This document shows positions 27,259 to 37,037 of a DNA stretch of 64,000 nucleotides, one piece after another. Under the pieces are notes generated by a model, which did not search any database, had not been told where the DNA came from, and worked only from the letters and a program-made list of their open reading frames with translations. Source of the stretch: Goekera deserti (GTDB taxonomy: Bacteria > Actinomycetota > Actinomycetes > Mycobacteriales > Geodermatophilaceae); the NCBI RefSeq assembly GCF_010685995.1, contig NZ_JAAGWK010000010.1, positions 355,717 through 419,716 of the forward strand. Reading direction: 5' to 3'. Numbering within the stretch: position 1 is the stretch's first letter; the number at the start of each line of letters is the position of its first letter. The translations under genes were made by a program, and so were the position numbers.

Positions 27259-27642
27259 ATGTCGAGCTGGGACGACGTCGCGCGGGCCTGTCTGGCGCTG
27301 CCGGAGACGGCCGAGGGCACCTCCTACGGCAAGCGCAGCTGGGCGGTGCGCGGGAAGAGCTTCGTGTGGGAGCGCCCGCTGGGGAAGAAGGACCTGGCCG
27401 AGCTGGGCGACGCCGCCCCGGCCGGCCCGGTCCTCGGCGTCCGGGTGCCCGACGTCGGCGTGAAGGAGGCGCTGCTGACCGAGGAGCCTGCCGCCTGCTT
27501 CACCACCAGCCACTTCGACGGCCACCCCGCCGTGCTGGTGCGCCTGGACGAACTCGGGCCCGAGCTGCTCGCCGAGCTGGTGGAGGAGGCGTGGGCGTCG
27601 ACGGCGCCGAAGCGCCTGGTGGCCGAGCACCGGCCGACCTGA
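27259..27642 (+). CDS. MmcQ/YjbR family protein (copy 1)
   Basis: A 127-residue protein of the CyaY-like MmcQ/YjbR fold: MSSWDDVARACLALPETAEG at the start, SFVWERPLGKKDLAELG in the middle and a final VEEAWASTAPKRLVAEH. The family is proposed to bind DNA but no function is established. TAGCGT, which includes the stop codon of the preceding gene, lies exactly six bases before the ATG and could give a leaderless transcript. The next gene is a diverged copy of it. Confidence 0.85.
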   Translation: MSSWDDVARACLALPETAEGTSYGKRSWAVRGKSFVWERPLGKKDLAELGDAAPAGPVLGVRVPDVGVKEALLTEEPAACFTTSHFDGHPAVLVRLDELGPELLAELVEEAWASTAPKRLVAEHRPT

Positions 27643-27647
27643 CCTCC

Positions 27648-28040
27648 ATGGCCACCTGGGACGATGTCGAGCGGGCCTGCCTGGCGCTGCCGGAGACCGC
27701 CGTGAGCGCCGTGCACCGCACCCGGGGCTGGTCGGTCGCCGGCCGGCCCGCCTTCGCGTGGGAGCGGCTGATGCGGCCCAAGGAGCTGGCCGACCTGGGT
27801 GCCGCCGCGCCCACCGGCCCGGTGCTCGCCGTCCGGGTGCCCGACCTGGGGGCCAAGGAGGCGCTGCTGGTCGAGGAGCCGGAGGTCTGCTTCACGGTCC
27901 GGTCCTTCGAGGGGTTCGCCGCGGTGCTGGTGCGGCTGGACGAGCTCGACGCCGACCTGCTGACCGAGCTGGTCACCGAGGCGTGGCTGGCCCGGGCGCC
28001 GAAGCGGCTGGTCGCGGCCCACCCCGAGCTCGCACGGTGA
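27648..28040 (+). CDS. MmcQ/YjbR family protein (copy 2)
   Basis: A 130-residue tandem paralogue of the preceding gene, starting five bases after its stop. Opening (MATWDDVERACLALPETAVS), centre (KELADLGAAAPTGPVLAVRV) and ending (VTEAWLARAPKRLVAAH) align without gaps. The two were produced by a local duplication and are probably co-transcribed. The substrate or target is unknown. Confidence 0.85.
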   Translation: MATWDDVERACLALPETAVSAVHRTRGWSVAGRPAFAWERLMRPKELADLGAAAPTGPVLAVRVPDLGAKEALLVEEPEVCFTVRSFEGFAAVLVRLDELDADLLTELVTEAWLARAPKRLVAAHPELAR

Positions 28041-28078
28041 CGTCCGAAAACCGCCAGTAGCAGGTGCGGGGCGCTGGC

Positions 28079-29572
28079 ATGCTCGGTGACGTGATCCTCC
28101 AGGGCCTCGACGCCGAGCGCTGCTACCGCGCCGTGGCCAGCCGCGACGCCCGCTTCGACGGGTGGTTCTTCACCGGGGTGCACACCACCGGGATCTACTG
28201 CCGCCCGTCGTGCCCGGCGCGCACCCCGCTGGCCCGCAACGTCACCTTCCACACCACCGCCGCCGCCGCGCAGCACGCCGGGTTCCGGGCCTGCCGCCGC
28301 TGCCGCCCCGACGCCGTCCCCGGGTCGCCGGAGTGGGACGTCCGCGCCGACGTCGTCGCCCGGGCGATGCGGCTGATCGCCGACGGCGAGGTCGAGCGGG
28401 CCGGCGTGCCCGGGCTGGCCGGCCGGCTGGGCTACTCCGAGCGGCAGCTGAACCGGCTGCTCGTCGGCGAGCTGGGGGTCGGCCCGCTCGCGCTCGCCCG
28501 GGCCCAGCGCGCGCAGACCGCCCGGCTGCTGATCGAGACCACCACGCTGCCGATGGCCGACGTCGCCTTCGCCGCCGGGTTCGCCAGCATCCGGCAGTTC
28601 AACGACACCGTGCGCGAGGTCTTCGCGACCACCCCGTCGGCGTTGCGCCCGGCGACCCCGCGGGTGGACGGCGGCGCACCGGGCTGGCTCACCCTGCGGC
28701 TGGCCGCCCGCGCGCCCTACCCGGCCGAGGAGGTGCTGCTCTTCCTCGGGGCGCACGCCGTCGGTGGCCTGGAGGAGTGGGACGGGACGACGTTCTCCCG
28801 GGTGCTCGACCTGCCGCACGGCCCCGCCGTCGTGCAGCTCTCCCCCACCGCCGGGGGCATCAGCGCTCGGTTGCGGCTCTCCCAGCTGCGCGACCTGGGC
28901 GCCGCGGTGTCCCGCTGCCGGCGCCTGCTCGACCTGGACGCCGACCCGGTCGCCGTCGACGAGGTGCTCGGCGCCGACCCGGCACTGCGGGAGCTCGTGG
29001 CCGCCGCGCCGGGGCGGCGGGTGCCGGCCTCCCCGGACGCCGACGAGCTGGCCGTGCGGGCGGTGCTGGGCCAGCAGGTGTCGGTCGCCGGCGCCCGCAC
29101 GTTGACCGCCCGGCTGCTGACCACCGCCGGCACCCCGCTCGCCGAACCGGTCGGCACGCTGACCCACGTCTTCCCGCGCGCCGCGGCCCTGGCCTCCGCC
29201 GACCTGTCGACGGTCGGGCTGACCGGCGCCCGCCGGCGGACCGTCGGCATCCTCGCCGCCGCGCTGGCCGACGGGACGGTGACGCTCGACCCGGGCGCCG
29301 ACCGCGCCGAGGCCTCCCGCGACCTGCTCGCCCTGCCGGGCATCGGCCCGTGGACCGTCGCGATCGTGGCCATGCGCGGGCTGGCCGACCCCGACGTCTG
29401 GCTGCCCGGCGACCTCGCGGTGCGCAAGAGCCTGGCCCTGGTCGGCAGCTCGGACACCGACGCGGCCACCCGCTGGCGGCCCTGGCGTTCCTACGCCGTC
29501 CAGCACCTCTGGGCGCTCGCCGTGCCCTCCCTCTTCACCCGCCATCCCCGTCCTGTCAGGAGCTCGTCATGA
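28079..29572 (+). CDS. Ada-AlkA fusion: methylation-responsive regulator / 3-methyladenine DNA glycosylase
   Basis: A 497-residue fusion. The N-terminus is an Ada zinc domain with the cysteine pairs of GIYCRPSCPAR and FRACRRCRPD, one of which normally accepts methyl groups from phosphotriesters. An AraC-type helix-turn-helix pair follows (VPGLAGRLGYSERQLNRLL, MADVAFAAGFASIRQFNDT). The C-terminal half is an AlkA helix-hairpin-helix glycosylase with LLALPGIGPWTVAIVAMRG and the catalytic Asp in WLPGDLAVRK. It likely senses alkylation, activates repair genes and excises alkylated bases. A GTG at 28091 is an alternative start. It is coupled to the next gene by ATGA. Confidence 0.92.
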   Translation: MLGDVILQGLDAERCYRAVASRDARFDGWFFTGVHTTGIYCRPSCPARTPLARNVTFHTTAAAAQHAGFRACRRCRPDAVPGSPEWDVRADVVARAMRLIADGEVERAGVPGLAGRLGYSERQLNRLLVGELGVGPLALARAQRAQTARLLIETTTLPMADVAFAAGFASIRQFNDTVREVFATTPSALRPATPRVDGGAPGWLTLRLAARAPYPAEEVLLFLGAHAVGGLEEWDGTTFSRVLDLPHGPAVVQLSPTAGGISARLRLSQLRDLGAAVSRCRRLLDLDADPVAVDEVLGADPALRELVAAAPGRRVPASPDADELAVRAVLGQQVSVAGARTLTARLLTTAGTPLAEPVGTLTHVFPRAAALASADLSTVGLTGARRRTVGILAAALADGTVTLDPGADRAEASRDLLALPGIGPWTVAIVAMRGLADPDVWLPGDLAVRKSLALVGSSDTDAATRWRPWRSYAVQHLWALAVPSLFTRHPRPVRSSS

Positions 29573-30093
29573 CCGCCCGCTTCACCACCGTCGCCACGCC
29601 GCCCGGCCCGTTCACCGCTCTGGTCACCGCGGACGACGACGGACGCGACGTCGTCCTGGCCAGCGGCTGGACCGCCGACGTCGGTGACCTGGTGCCGGTC
29701 GTGCACGCCTCGCTGCGCCCGGCGTCGGTGGAGCGCGTCGACCGGCTCGACGTGATGGACGTCGTCGAGGCCTTCCACGCCGGCTCCGTGGCCGCCATCG
29801 ACGACGTGGTCGTGCGGCAGCGGTCCGGGCCGTTCCTGCAGGAGGCCTGGGAGGTGCTGCGGACCGTCCCGGCCGGGACGCCGGACACCTACGCCGCCTT
29901 CGCCGTGCGCTGCGGCCGGCCGGCAGCGATCCGGGCTGCGGCCGGCGCCTGCGCGCGGAACGCCGCCGCGCTGTTCGTGCCCTGCCACCGGGTGCTGGCC
30001 ACCGGCGGCGGGCTGGGTGGCTTCCGCTGGGGCACCCCGGTCAAGCGCTGGCTGCTCGACCACGAGGCCGCGCACGCCGCCGTCCCGGTGTGA
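29569..30093 (+). CDS. ogt: Methylated-DNA--protein-cysteine methyltransferase
   Basis: A 174-residue suicide repair enzyme that removes methyl groups from O6-methylguanine. The acceptor cysteine is in the family motif VPCHRVLATGG; the DNA-binding helix region has AAIRAAAGACARNAAALF. It overlaps the Ada-AlkA gene by four bases, so direct reversal and base excision of alkylation damage are made together. GTPDTYAAFAVRCG matches the usual GxxxTYGxxA region, with A replacing G. Confidence 0.93.
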   Translation: MTARFTTVATPPGPFTALVTADDDGRDVVLASGWTADVGDLVPVVHASLRPASVERVDRLDVMDVVEAFHAGSVAAIDDVVVRQRSGPFLQEAWEVLRTVPAGTPDTYAAFAVRCGRPAAIRAAAGACARNAAALFVPCHRVLATGGGLGGFRWGTPVKRWLLDHEAAHAAVPV

Positions 30094-30159
30094 GCAGCCG
30101 TTCGGCCCACACCGGTCCGGCGACACCGGAATGTCGGAGGGGTCGGGCACCCTCGCGGC

Positions 30160-31314
30160 ATGGACGTGACCTCCCTGCTGCTCGGGCTCGTCGTCGGGGC
30201 CCTGCTGGCCACCGCGGTGACCCTCGGGCTCGTCTCGTTGCTCGGCCGCCGGCAGCCCGCCGACGCCGGCCTGGAGCCGGTGCACGAGTCGCTGGACCAC
30301 CTGCACCGCCTGCTCGCCGGCATCGAGCGCGACCGCGCCACCGCCCACGGCGAGCTCCGGGAGCAGGTCAGCACGGTGGGCGCCACCTCCGCCCTGCTGC
30401 GGCAGGAGACCTCCGCCCTGGTCACCGCGCTGCGCACCCCGCACGTGCGCGGGCGGTGGGGCGAGGTGCAGCTGCGCCGGCTGGTCGAGGTCGCCGGCCT
30501 GCTGGACAACTGCGACTTCGTCGAGCAGCCCGGCGGTACCACTTCCGACGGCGCCCGGGTGCGCCCCGACCTGGTCGTCACCCTGTCCGACGGCCGGCAG
30601 GTGCTCGTCGACGCCAAGGTGCCGTTCGCCGGCTGGATCGAGGCGGTGCAGGCCACCGACGAGGCGGTCCGGGCCCAGCGGGTCGCCGACCACGCCCGGC
30701 AGCTGCGCGCCCACGTCGACGTGCTCGCCGCCCGGCACTACCCGTCGGCGTTCAGCTCCGCGGCGCCGTTCACCGTGCTGTTCGTGCCCTCCGACGGCTT
30801 CCTGATCACCGCACTGGAGGCCGAGCCGGCCCTGCTCGAGCACGCCTTCGCCCGGGACGTGGTGATCGCCACCCCGAGCACGCTGCTCACCCTGCTGCGC
30901 ACCGTGGCGTGGTCCTGGCGGCAGGAGCGGCTGGCCCGCGACGCCACCGCGGTGCTCGAGGTCGGCCGCACCGTGCACGCCCGGCTGGCCACCCTGTCCG
31001 GCCACCTGACCCGGCTGGGCTCCGCGCTCGGCTCCGCCGTCGGCCGCTACAACGACACCGTCGGCTCCTACGAGAACTCCGTGCTGGTGGCCGCCCGACG
31101 CTTCGACGACCTGGGGGTCGCCGAGTCGCCGGTGCCCGCCCCCACCCCGGTCGACACCGGCGTGCGGCCGCTGCGCGCGGTGCCGCCGCCGCCCGCACCC
31201 GGCGCCACCGGCACCGGGCCTCTCGCACAACATCTGCCAGACCACCCAGCCGGCCGTGAGCGGGCACCGCACGACCTGCCATCCCACCGGGCTCCGGACG
31301 GCGCCACCGGCTGA
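30160..31314 (+). CDS. rmuC: DNA recombination protein RmuC
   Basis: A 384-residue protein. An N-terminal membrane helix (LLLGLVVGALLATAVTLGLV) is followed by a coiled coil and the RmuC nuclease-like core: RGRWGEVQLRRLVEVAGLL, RPDLVVTLSDGRQVLVDAKV and TPSTLLTLLRTVAWSWRQE. The last ~50 residues are a proline-rich unstructured tail. RmuC limits inversions at short repeats in E. coli. It stands downstream of the alkylation-repair pair but has its own 66-base gap. Confidence 0.93.
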   Translation: MDVTSLLLGLVVGALLATAVTLGLVSLLGRRQPADAGLEPVHESLDHLHRLLAGIERDRATAHGELREQVSTVGATSALLRQETSALVTALRTPHVRGRWGEVQLRRLVEVAGLLDNCDFVEQPGGTTSDGARVRPDLVVTLSDGRQVLVDAKVPFAGWIEAVQATDEAVRAQRVADHARQLRAHVDVLAARHYPSAFSSAAPFTVLFVPSDGFLITALEAEPALLEHAFARDVVIATPSTLLTLLRTVAWSWRQERLARDATAVLEVGRTVHARLATLSGHLTRLGSALGSAVGRYNDTVGSYENSVLVAARRFDDLGVAESPVPAPTPVDTGVRPLRAVPPPPAPGATGTGPLAQHLPDHPAGRERAPHDLPSHRAPDGATG

Positions 31315-31538
31315 TCCCACCCGGCCCGGCATCCCCAGCGGTCACGCCGCGCCCCACCCGTCCGCCCCGTCACGCACGGCGGACCACGAGGGCGCCGCCA
31401 CTCCCGGCAACGTGCACCCAGTTCTCAGCGTCGGCAGTTACGGTTCTCCCTGAGCAGCGGTCGGCCTCTGCCGTCGCAGGTCGAAGGAGGGGCACCATCG
31501 CATCCATGCGTGCTGTTGACGTCAGCAGGGAGGTCGGC

Positions 31539-32093
31539 GTGCGCCCAGAGCGCGGACCGGCTGCCGGTCGCCCACACCCGGTGCCGCCACTGCCGCGCGG
31601 GCCACGACCCGCTGCCGGTGGACGCCCGCAGGCCCGACCGGACGACCGCGCGTCGTCCTGGGCCTCGGACGAGGTCGCCCACGGGTCCAGCCCGCTGCGC
31701 AGCACCGGCCGCGGCCGGGTGGAGCCCGCCCGGCCCGAACCCACCGGTTCCCGGCTGCGCGGGTCACTGGCCGTGCTCGCGATGCTGCTGATGACCCTGC
31801 TCACCGCGGTGGTCGACTCCTACCTCAGCACCGGGCTGGGCCTGATCACGACCGCCGGCCTGGTGATCGCCGCCGCACTGGCCACCCTGCTGGTGCGCCG
31901 GCGCGACCTCGCCACCGTCGTCGTGTCCCCCCCGCTGGTCTACATCGCCGCCGCGCTGATCGGCACCGCGCTGACCTCCTCGGTGGGCCTGGCCGGCATC
32001 GCGACGCTGCTGATCCGCGGCTTCCCCGCGATGGCCCTCGCCACCGGCGCCGCCCTGGTCATCGCCCTGCTGCGGATGGCCGCCCGCCGCTGA
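31539..32093 (+). CDS. DUF6542 domain membrane protein
   Basis: A 184-residue protein. The first half is an arginine/proline-rich, probably disordered cytoplasmic segment. The second half has four hydrophobic helices, from GSLAVLAMLLMTLLTAVVDS to the final FPAMALATGAALVIALL, and matches DUF6542. The GTG at 31539 is preferred because GGGAGGT precedes it at good spacing; an ATG at 31506 is the alternative. Its position next to ispH, converging on it, is conserved in mycobacteria. Function unknown. Confidence 0.8.
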   Translation: MRPERGPAAGRPHPVPPLPRGPRPAAGGRPQARPDDRASSWASDEVAHGSSPLRSTGRGRVEPARPEPTGSRLRGSLAVLAMLLMTLLTAVVDSYLSTGLGLITTAGLVIAAALATLLVRRRDLATVVVSPPLVYIAAALIGTALTSSVGLAGIATLLIRGFPAMALATGAALVIALLRMAARR

Positions 32094-32102
32094 CCCGGTC
32101 CG

Positions 32103-32150
32103 CACGACGACGGCCCGGCCCCTCCACGGAGGGGCCGGGCCGTCGTCGTG
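32103..32150. terminator. Strong bidirectional terminator between DUF6542 and ispH
   Basis: A perfect 23-bp inverted repeat (32103-32125 and 32128-32150) with a 2-base centre, placed between convergent genes. It can stop transcription from both sides. Confidence 0.9.
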
Positions 32151-32174
32151 CCTGGGCCTGGGCCTGGGCCTGGG
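32151..32174. repeat. Hexanucleotide tandem array (CCTGGG)4
   Basis: Four perfect copies directly follow the terminator hairpin and end 12 bases from the ispH stop codon. It is the second of three short hexamer arrays found just past stop codons in this window. Confidence 0.9.
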
Positions 32175-32186
32175 GCTGCCTGGTGC

Positions 32187-33173
32187 TCAGTCGGCCGTGG
32201 CGGCCTCGGTGTCGACGGCCAGCGCCGCGCGGCGCGGCTTGAGCTCGTGCGGCAGGGCGAACACGAGCCGCTCCTCGGCCGCCACCACGGTCTCCACGTC
32301 GGCGTAGCCGCGCGCGGCGAGCCAGTCCAGCACCTCGCTGACCAGGATCTCCGGCACCGAGGCGCCGCTGGTGACACCGACCGTGGAGACCCCGTCCAGC
32401 CAGGCCTCGTCGATCTCGGTCGCGTAGTCGACCAGGTGGGAGTCGCGGGCACCGGCCTCCAGGGCGACCTCGACCAGCCGCACCGAGTTCGAGGAGTTCG
32501 TCGAGCCGACCACGACGACCAGGTCGCAGTCGGCGGCCATCTGCTTCACGGCCTGCTGCCGGTTCTGCGTGGCGTAGCAGATGTCGTCGCTCGGCGGCGC
32601 CTGCAGACCCGGGAACCGGCCCTTGAGCTGGTCGACCGTGGCCAGCGTCTCGTCGACCGACAGCGTGGTCTGGGACAGCCACACCACCTTGTCCGGGTCG
32701 CGCACCTGCACCGAGGCGACGTCGTCCGCGCCGTCGACCAGCTGGGTGTGGGCCGGGGCCTCGCCCATCGTGCCCTCGACCTCCTCGTGCCCGCGGTGGC
32801 CGATCAGCAGGATGTCGTAGTCGTCGCGCGCGAAGCGCTTGGCCTCCATGTGCACCTTGGTGACCAGCGGGCAGGTGGCGTCGATCGTGCGCAGCTGCCG
32901 CTCACGTGCCTGCTCGTGCACCGCCGGGGACACCCCGTGGGCACTGAAGACGACGACCGAGCCCTCGGGCACCTCGTCGGTCTCCTCGACGAACACCGCG
33001 CCCTTGCGCTCCAGGGTCGCCACCACGTGCTTGTTGTGGACGATCTGCTTGCGCACGTAGACCGGGGCCCCGTGGATCTCCAGAGCTCGCTCCACCGCGA
33101 TCACCGCACGATCGACACCGGCGCAGTACCCCCGGGGATCGGCGAGCAGGACGCGTCCGCGCTGTTCAGCCAT
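32187..33173 (-). CDS. ispH: 4-hydroxy-3-methylbut-2-enyl diphosphate reductase
   Basis: A 328-residue iron-sulfur enzyme of the MEP isoprenoid pathway. It reduces HMBPP to IPP and DMAPP. The three cysteines that hold the [4Fe-4S] cluster are in [24 protein letters not shown] and [14 protein letters not shown]; the substrate-binding TNSSNSVRL motif is intact. The start at [10 protein letters not shown] (33173) is preferred; a longer reading begins with arginine-rich residues. It is divergent from the lipid-droplet-type gene. Confidence 0.96.
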   Translation of the reverse strand: MAEQRGRVLLADPRGYCAGVDRAVIAVERALEIHGAPVYVRKQIVHNKHVVATLERKGAVFVEETDEVPEGSVVVFSAHGVSPAVHEQARERQLRTIDATCPLVTKVHMEAKRFARDDYDILLIGHRGHEEVEGTMGEAPAHTQLVDGADDVASVQVRDPDKVVWLSQTTLSVDETLATVDQLKGRFPGLQAPPSDDICYATQNRQQAVKQMAADCDLVVVVGSTNSSNSVRLVEVALEAGARDSHLVDYATEIDEAWLDGVSTVGVTSGASVPEILVSEVLDWLAARGYADVETVVAAEERLVFALPHELKPRRAALAVDTEAATAD

Positions 33174-33301
33174 GACCCCATGGTAGGGGCGCCGGCGCAG
33201 CCGTGGCGCCGGACGACCCGAGCCGCGACGTGCGTCACTCGGGGGGTGGAGCGGAGCACCGTCGGCCTGCCACGGTCGCCGTCCTGAGGCACTCTTGGGG
33301 C

Positions 33302-34762
33302 ATGCCCGAGATCCCCATGGCCCTCCGAGCCGCCGTAGGACTGGCCGCCACCGTCGTCGACGAGGTCCGCAAGCTGCCCGAGGAGCTGCCTGGCCTGCCG
33401 GTGCGCGTGCTCGGGCTGGCACTGCAGACCTCGCTGCGCCTGCAGCAGCAGTACTCCGGCCTGGTCGCCCGCGGCGACGAGCTCTTCGACGAGCTGCGCG
33501 GCGGTTCCGACCGCGGCCTGGCCACCTTCGACGACGACGACGAGCTGCCGCCGCCCCCGCCGCGCGGCGCCGGGCTGGGCAACCGGACGTCGTCCTTCGA
33601 CCTGGTGCAGGACGTCCCGGAGGAGACCGAGGAGGAGCTGACCGACCAGCTGCTCGACGAGCTGGCCGACGACGTGGCCGCCGAGGTCGTCGAGGGTGCC
33701 GCCGACCCCTCGGTCGAGGGCCTGGACGTCGACGACGTCGCCGTGGCGCTGGCGGTCGTGGAGGGCACGGCCGACGAGCTCGCCGTCGTACCGGACGCTG
33801 CCGCCGCCGACGAGTTGACCCTCGCCCTCGGTGACACCGCCACCGACGACAGCACCACCGACGACACCGCTCCCGTCGACACCGCTCCGGTCGACACCGC
33901 CACTGCCGGCACCGCGCCCGACGACGCCGTGCGGTCCGACGCGGACGCCGCCCTCGACGCCGCCGTGCTCGGTGACGTGACGCTGGACGGCCTGCTGGAG
34001 GACGACGCCGAGATCGACGAGCGGGCCGCCCGCCGCGCGGCGAGCCTGACCGACGACGTCGTGGAGAGCCTGCCCGACGACCCGATCGCCGACGCCGTCA
34101 TCGACGCGGTCGAGGAGGTGGCCGACGAGATCGGCCTCGAGGCGCCGCTGGACCAGCGCGTCGTGGCAGCCGAGGAGCACCTGGAGCACCCGCACGGGCA
34201 CCACGCGCACGCCGGGGACGCGACCTCGGCGCCGGGCGACGAGCGCGCCCCCGCGGACGCGCCCGAGGCGGTGCTGGACCCCGCCGCCGAGACCTCCGAC
34301 GCGGTGAGCACCGAGGTCGCCGCGGCGCTGGAGGAGGTCCCGGACACCGGCGAGATCTCCGAGAGCACGGAGGCCGCCGTGCTCGCCGACGACACCGCCG
34401 GCCCCCTGGGCACCGACGCCATCTCCGACAGCACCCCCACGACGGACGCCGTCCCCGACAGCGATCCCACAGAGGAGGCCGGCACGCAGGAGCCGGCCTC
34501 CGGGACGCCGGATGCCGACGACGCCACCGCCGAGCCCGACGCCGCAACCGACGAGCCGGAGGAGCCGGTCGCGGCCGGGACGCACAGCGAGCCGGTCGAC
34601 GGCTACGACCAGTTCAGCATCGCCTCGCTGCGCGGGCACCTGCGCCGGTACAGCGTCGAGACCGTGCAGGCGCTGCTGGAGTACGAGGAGGCCACCCGCG
34701 GCCGGGCGCCCTACGTCACGATGCTGCGCAACCGGCTGAAGCGGCTGCAGGCCGACAGCTGA
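33302..34762 (+). CDS. Lipid droplet-associated-type protein with long acidic insert
   Basis: A 486-residue protein. The N-terminal ~75 residues ([20 protein letters not shown], then [20 protein letters not shown]) and the C-terminal ~50 ([20 protein letters not shown], then [20 protein letters not shown]) match the conserved ends of the actinobacterial protein encoded between ispH and xseA in mycobacteria (Rv1109c type). Between them is about 350 residues of acidic, Ala/Asp/Thr-rich low-complexity sequence, much longer than in mycobacteria (compared from memory) and predicted disordered. The amphipathic N-terminus may contact lipid surfaces. Confidence 0.7.
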   Translation: MPEIPMALRAAVGLAATVVDEVRKLPEELPGLPVRVLGLALQTSLRLQQQYSGLVARGDELFDELRGGSDRGLATFDDDDELPPPPPRGAGLGNRTSSFDLVQDVPEETEEELTDQLLDELADDVAAEVVEGAADPSVEGLDVDDVAVALAVVEGTADELAVVPDAAAADELTLALGDTATDDSTTDDTAPVDTAPVDTATAGTAPDDAVRSDADAALDAAVLGDVTLDGLLEDDAEIDERAARRAASLTDDVVESLPDDPIADAVIDAVEEVADEIGLEAPLDQRVVAAEEHLEHPHGHHAHAGDATSAPGDERAPADAPEAVLDPAAETSDAVSTEVAAALEEVPDTGEISESTEAAVLADDTAGPLGTDAISDSTPTTDAVPDSDPTEEAGTQEPASGTPDADDATAEPDAATDEPEEPVAAGTHSEPVDGYDQFSIASLRGHLRRYSVETVQALLEYEEATRGRAPYVTMLRNRLKRLQADS

Positions 34763-34772
34763 CGGCCATCCG

Positions 34773-36008
34773 GTGACCAGCCCGTCGTCCCCCGAGTCGC
34801 CGTGGCCGGTCCGCACGGTCGCCCGCAAGGTGGCCGAGTGGATCGGCCGGCTCGGGGAGGTCTGGGTCGAGGGCCAGGTCGCCCAGCTGTCCCGGCGGGG
34901 AGCGGCGGCCACGGTGTTCCTCACCCTGCGTGACCCGGCGGCCGACCTGTCCGTGCCGGTGACCTGCCACCGGGACGTCGCCGACCGTCCCGGCCTGGAG
35001 CTCACCGAGGGCGCCCGGGTCATCGTGCGCGCCCGCCCGGACTACTACGTGGCCCGCGGCTCCTTCTCGCTGCGGGCCACCGAGATCCGGGCGGTCGGCC
35101 TCGGTGAGCTGCTGGCCCGGATCGAGCGGATCCGCCAGCTGCTCGCGGCCGAGGGCCTGTTCGACGCCGTGCGCAAGCGGCCGCTGCCGTTCGCCCCGGC
35201 CGTGCTCGGGGTGATCACCGGCCGGGAGAGCGCCGCCGAGCGCGACGTGCTGGTGACCGCCCGCCGGCGGTGGCCCGCGATCCGTTTCGCGGTGCACCAC
35301 TGCGCCGTGCAGGGCCCCACCGCGGCCGCCTCGGTGATGGAGGGCCTGCGCCGGCTGGACGCCGACCCCAAGGTCGCCGTCATCGTCATCGCCCGGGGTG
35401 GCGGGTCGGTGGAGGACCTGCTGCCGTTCTCCGACGAGGGCCTGGTGCGGGCCATCGCCGCCTGCCGCACGCCGGTGGTCACCGCGGTCGGTCACGAGAC
35501 CGACACGACGCTGGTCGACCACGTCGCCGACGTCCGGGCCGCGACCCCCACCGACGCTGCGCACCGGGTGGTGCCGGAGATCGGTGAGCAGCGCCGGCTG
35601 GTCGACGGGCTGCGCGCCCGCGCCCGGGCCCTGCTCAGCGCGCGGCTGGACCAGCAGGAGCGCTGGCTGGAGTCCACCCGCAGCCGGCCGGTGCTGGCCG
35701 AGCCGCAGCGGCTGCTGGGCAGCCGGGCCGACGAGGTGGTCGCGCTGCGCGCCCGCGCGGTGCGCACGCTCACCCACCGCGTCGAGGGTGCCGAGCGCGA
35801 CCTGGAGCACGCCCGCGCCCGCGTCGCGGCGCTCTCCCCGGCGGCCACGCTGGAGCGCGGCTACGCCGTCGTGCAGCGGGCCGACGGCGCCCTGGTGCGC
35901 GACCCAGCGGAGGTGTCCGCCGGCGAGCTGCTCGCGGTGCGGGTGGCCGGCGGCCGGCTACCCGTGCGCGTGCAGCCCGCGGGCGCCGGGGAGGATGCGA
36001 CACCGTGA
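34773..36008 (+). CDS. xseA: Exodeoxyribonuclease VII large subunit
   Basis: A 411-residue nuclease subunit. An N-terminal OB-fold ([20 protein letters not shown]) binds single-stranded DNA. The catalytic domain contains [33 protein letters not shown] and [21 protein letters not shown] coiled-coil arm and the closing [11 protein letters not shown] segment follow. With XseB it cuts single-stranded DNA from both ends. The GTG start lies 10 bases after the previous stop, and xseB follows with a GTGA overlap. Confidence 0.96.
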   Translation: MTSPSSPESPWPVRTVARKVAEWIGRLGEVWVEGQVAQLSRRGAAATVFLTLRDPAADLSVPVTCHRDVADRPGLELTEGARVIVRARPDYYVARGSFSLRATEIRAVGLGELLARIERIRQLLAAEGLFDAVRKRPLPFAPAVLGVITGRESAAERDVLVTARRRWPAIRFAVHHCAVQGPTAAASVMEGLRRLDADPKVAVIVIARGGGSVEDLLPFSDEGLVRAIAACRTPVVTAVGHETDTTLVDHVADVRAATPTDAAHRVVPEIGEQRRLVDGLRARARALLSARLDQQERWLESTRSRPVLAEPQRLLGSRADEVVALRARAVRTLTHRVEGAERDLEHARARVAALSPAATLERGYAVVQRADGALVRDPAEVSAGELLAVRVAGGRLPVRVQPAGAGEDATP

Positions 36009-36214
36009 CGTCGGAGGAGCAGCCCAGCCAGAGCTACGAGCAGGCCCGGGAGGAGCTGGCCGACGTGGTGCGCCGGCTGGAGGCCGGCGGGCTCACCCTG
36101 GAGGAGTCGCTGTCGCTGTGGGAGCGCGGCGAGCAGCTGGCCGAGGTCTGCCAGCACTGGCTGGACCGCGCCCGCGAGCGCCTGGCCGTCGCCGCACCCC
36201 CGGACGCCCCTTGA
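36005..36214 (+). CDS. xseB: Exodeoxyribonuclease VII small subunit
   Basis: A 69-residue helical subunit. [20 protein letters not shown], then [20 protein letters not shown], matches XseB throughout. It binds the coiled-coil arm of XseA in several copies and controls its activity. The four-base overlap with xseA couples their production. A hexamer array begins within its stop codon. Confidence 0.95.
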   Translation: MTSEEQPSQSYEQAREELADVVRRLEAGGLTLEESLSLWERGEQLAEVCQHWLDRARERLAVAAPPDAP

Positions 36215-36236
36215 CCCCGACCCCGACCCCGACCCC
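36213..36236. repeat. Hexanucleotide tandem array (GACCCC)4
   Basis: Four perfect copies begin within the xseB stop codon (TGA at 36212-36214). It is the third stop-codon-associated hexamer array in the window. Confidence 0.9.
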
Positions 36237-36248
36237 TGTCGCGAGAAC

Positions 36249-36338
36249 GGCCGGTCTGGACAGGCACCCAGCGGCCACTTTCGCGGGAAGGGCCGGTCTG
36301 GACAGGCACCCAGCGGCCACTTTCGCGGAAAGGGCCGG
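36249..36338. repeat. 42-bp tandem repeat between convergent genes
   Basis: Two full units at 36249-36290 and 36291-36332 differ at one base; the first six bases of a third unit follow. The sequence just before the first unit (TCGCGAGAAC) also resembles a unit end (TCGCGGGAAG). Each unit contains GGCCACTTTCGCGG. It fills the gap between xseB and the DUF4245 gene. It is not CRISPR-like, as there are no spacers. Confidence 0.85.
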
Positions 36339-36340
36339 GG

Positions 36341-36997
36341 TCAGGTGCGGGGCTGGGGCTGGACGGCGGCGGCGAGGGTGCGCAGCTCGTCCTCGTCGGC
36401 GGAACCGGTGACCACGAGGGTCGCGCCGTCGTCGTCCCGGACGAAGGCGGTCTCGCCGCGGCTGGTCTCCACCCGGGTCCAGGTCTGGCCGCCGATCTCC
36501 TCCGACCCCTGCTCGGTGTCGCCGTCGGTGACCCGGGTGAGCGCCGGGTCGCGAGCGTCGTCGCTGGTCACGAAGCCGGCGTACTCCCCCTCCGGCGTGT
36601 AGTAGCCGAGCTCCAGGGTGACCGGGTCGCCCGGGCTCGCCTGCCCGGCGTCGGTGCGGGCGCTGGTCGCCCGCCAGGTGTCGGGCAACCCGGCCGGTGC
36701 CTCCAGCTCGTAGTCGGCCGTCCGCGCGGCGAACTGCACCGTCGTCGCGGTCTCCACCTCCGTGACCGGGTCCACGTTGTTCTGCTTGAGCGCGGCGACG
36801 CCCGCCAGCACGAGGCAGATGACGATCAGCGGCAGCATCGAGCGCAGCATGTTGGCCGCGGTGAACCGGCCCAGCCGTTCCATCGCAGGTGACTGCGCGG
36901 GCGGCGTCGCGCCGTCGGCGGGCGCGTCCGCCGAGGTCGCACCCCCGTCCGGGGTGTGCTCAGCAGCACGGTGGTCGTCGGGGACGGTGTCGCTCAT
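36341..36997 (-). CDS. DUF4245 domain protein, membrane-anchored
   Basis: A 218-residue protein. A polar, acidic cytoplasmic N-terminus is followed by one membrane helix (SMLPLIVICLVLAGVAAL, about residues 52-69) and an external domain with the DUF4245 pattern (LPDTWRATSAR, LELGYYTPEGEYAGFV). The function is unknown; its place next to glpX is conserved in Actinobacteria. The start at 36997 sits next to AGGGGA. It is divergent from glpX with only 40 bases between them. Confidence 0.85.
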   Translation of the reverse strand: MSDTVPDDHRAAEHTPDGGATSADAPADGATPPAQSPAMERLGRFTAANMLRSMLPLIVICLVLAGVAALKQNNVDPVTEVETATTVQFAARTADYELEAPAGLPDTWRATSARTDAGQASPGDPVTLELGYYTPEGEYAGFVTSDDARDPALTRVTDGDTEQGSEEIGGQTWTRVETSRGETAFVRDDDGATLVVTGSADEDELRTLAAAVQPQPRT

Positions 36998-37037
36998 TCC
37001 CCTAGGATCGCAGCACTGTTCCACCTAGGAGGTCTGC

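Noticed and set aside
36249..36338. Possible CRISPR or attachment-site repeat
   Set aside because: Direct tandem 42-bp units without spacers, integrase or tRNA nearby.
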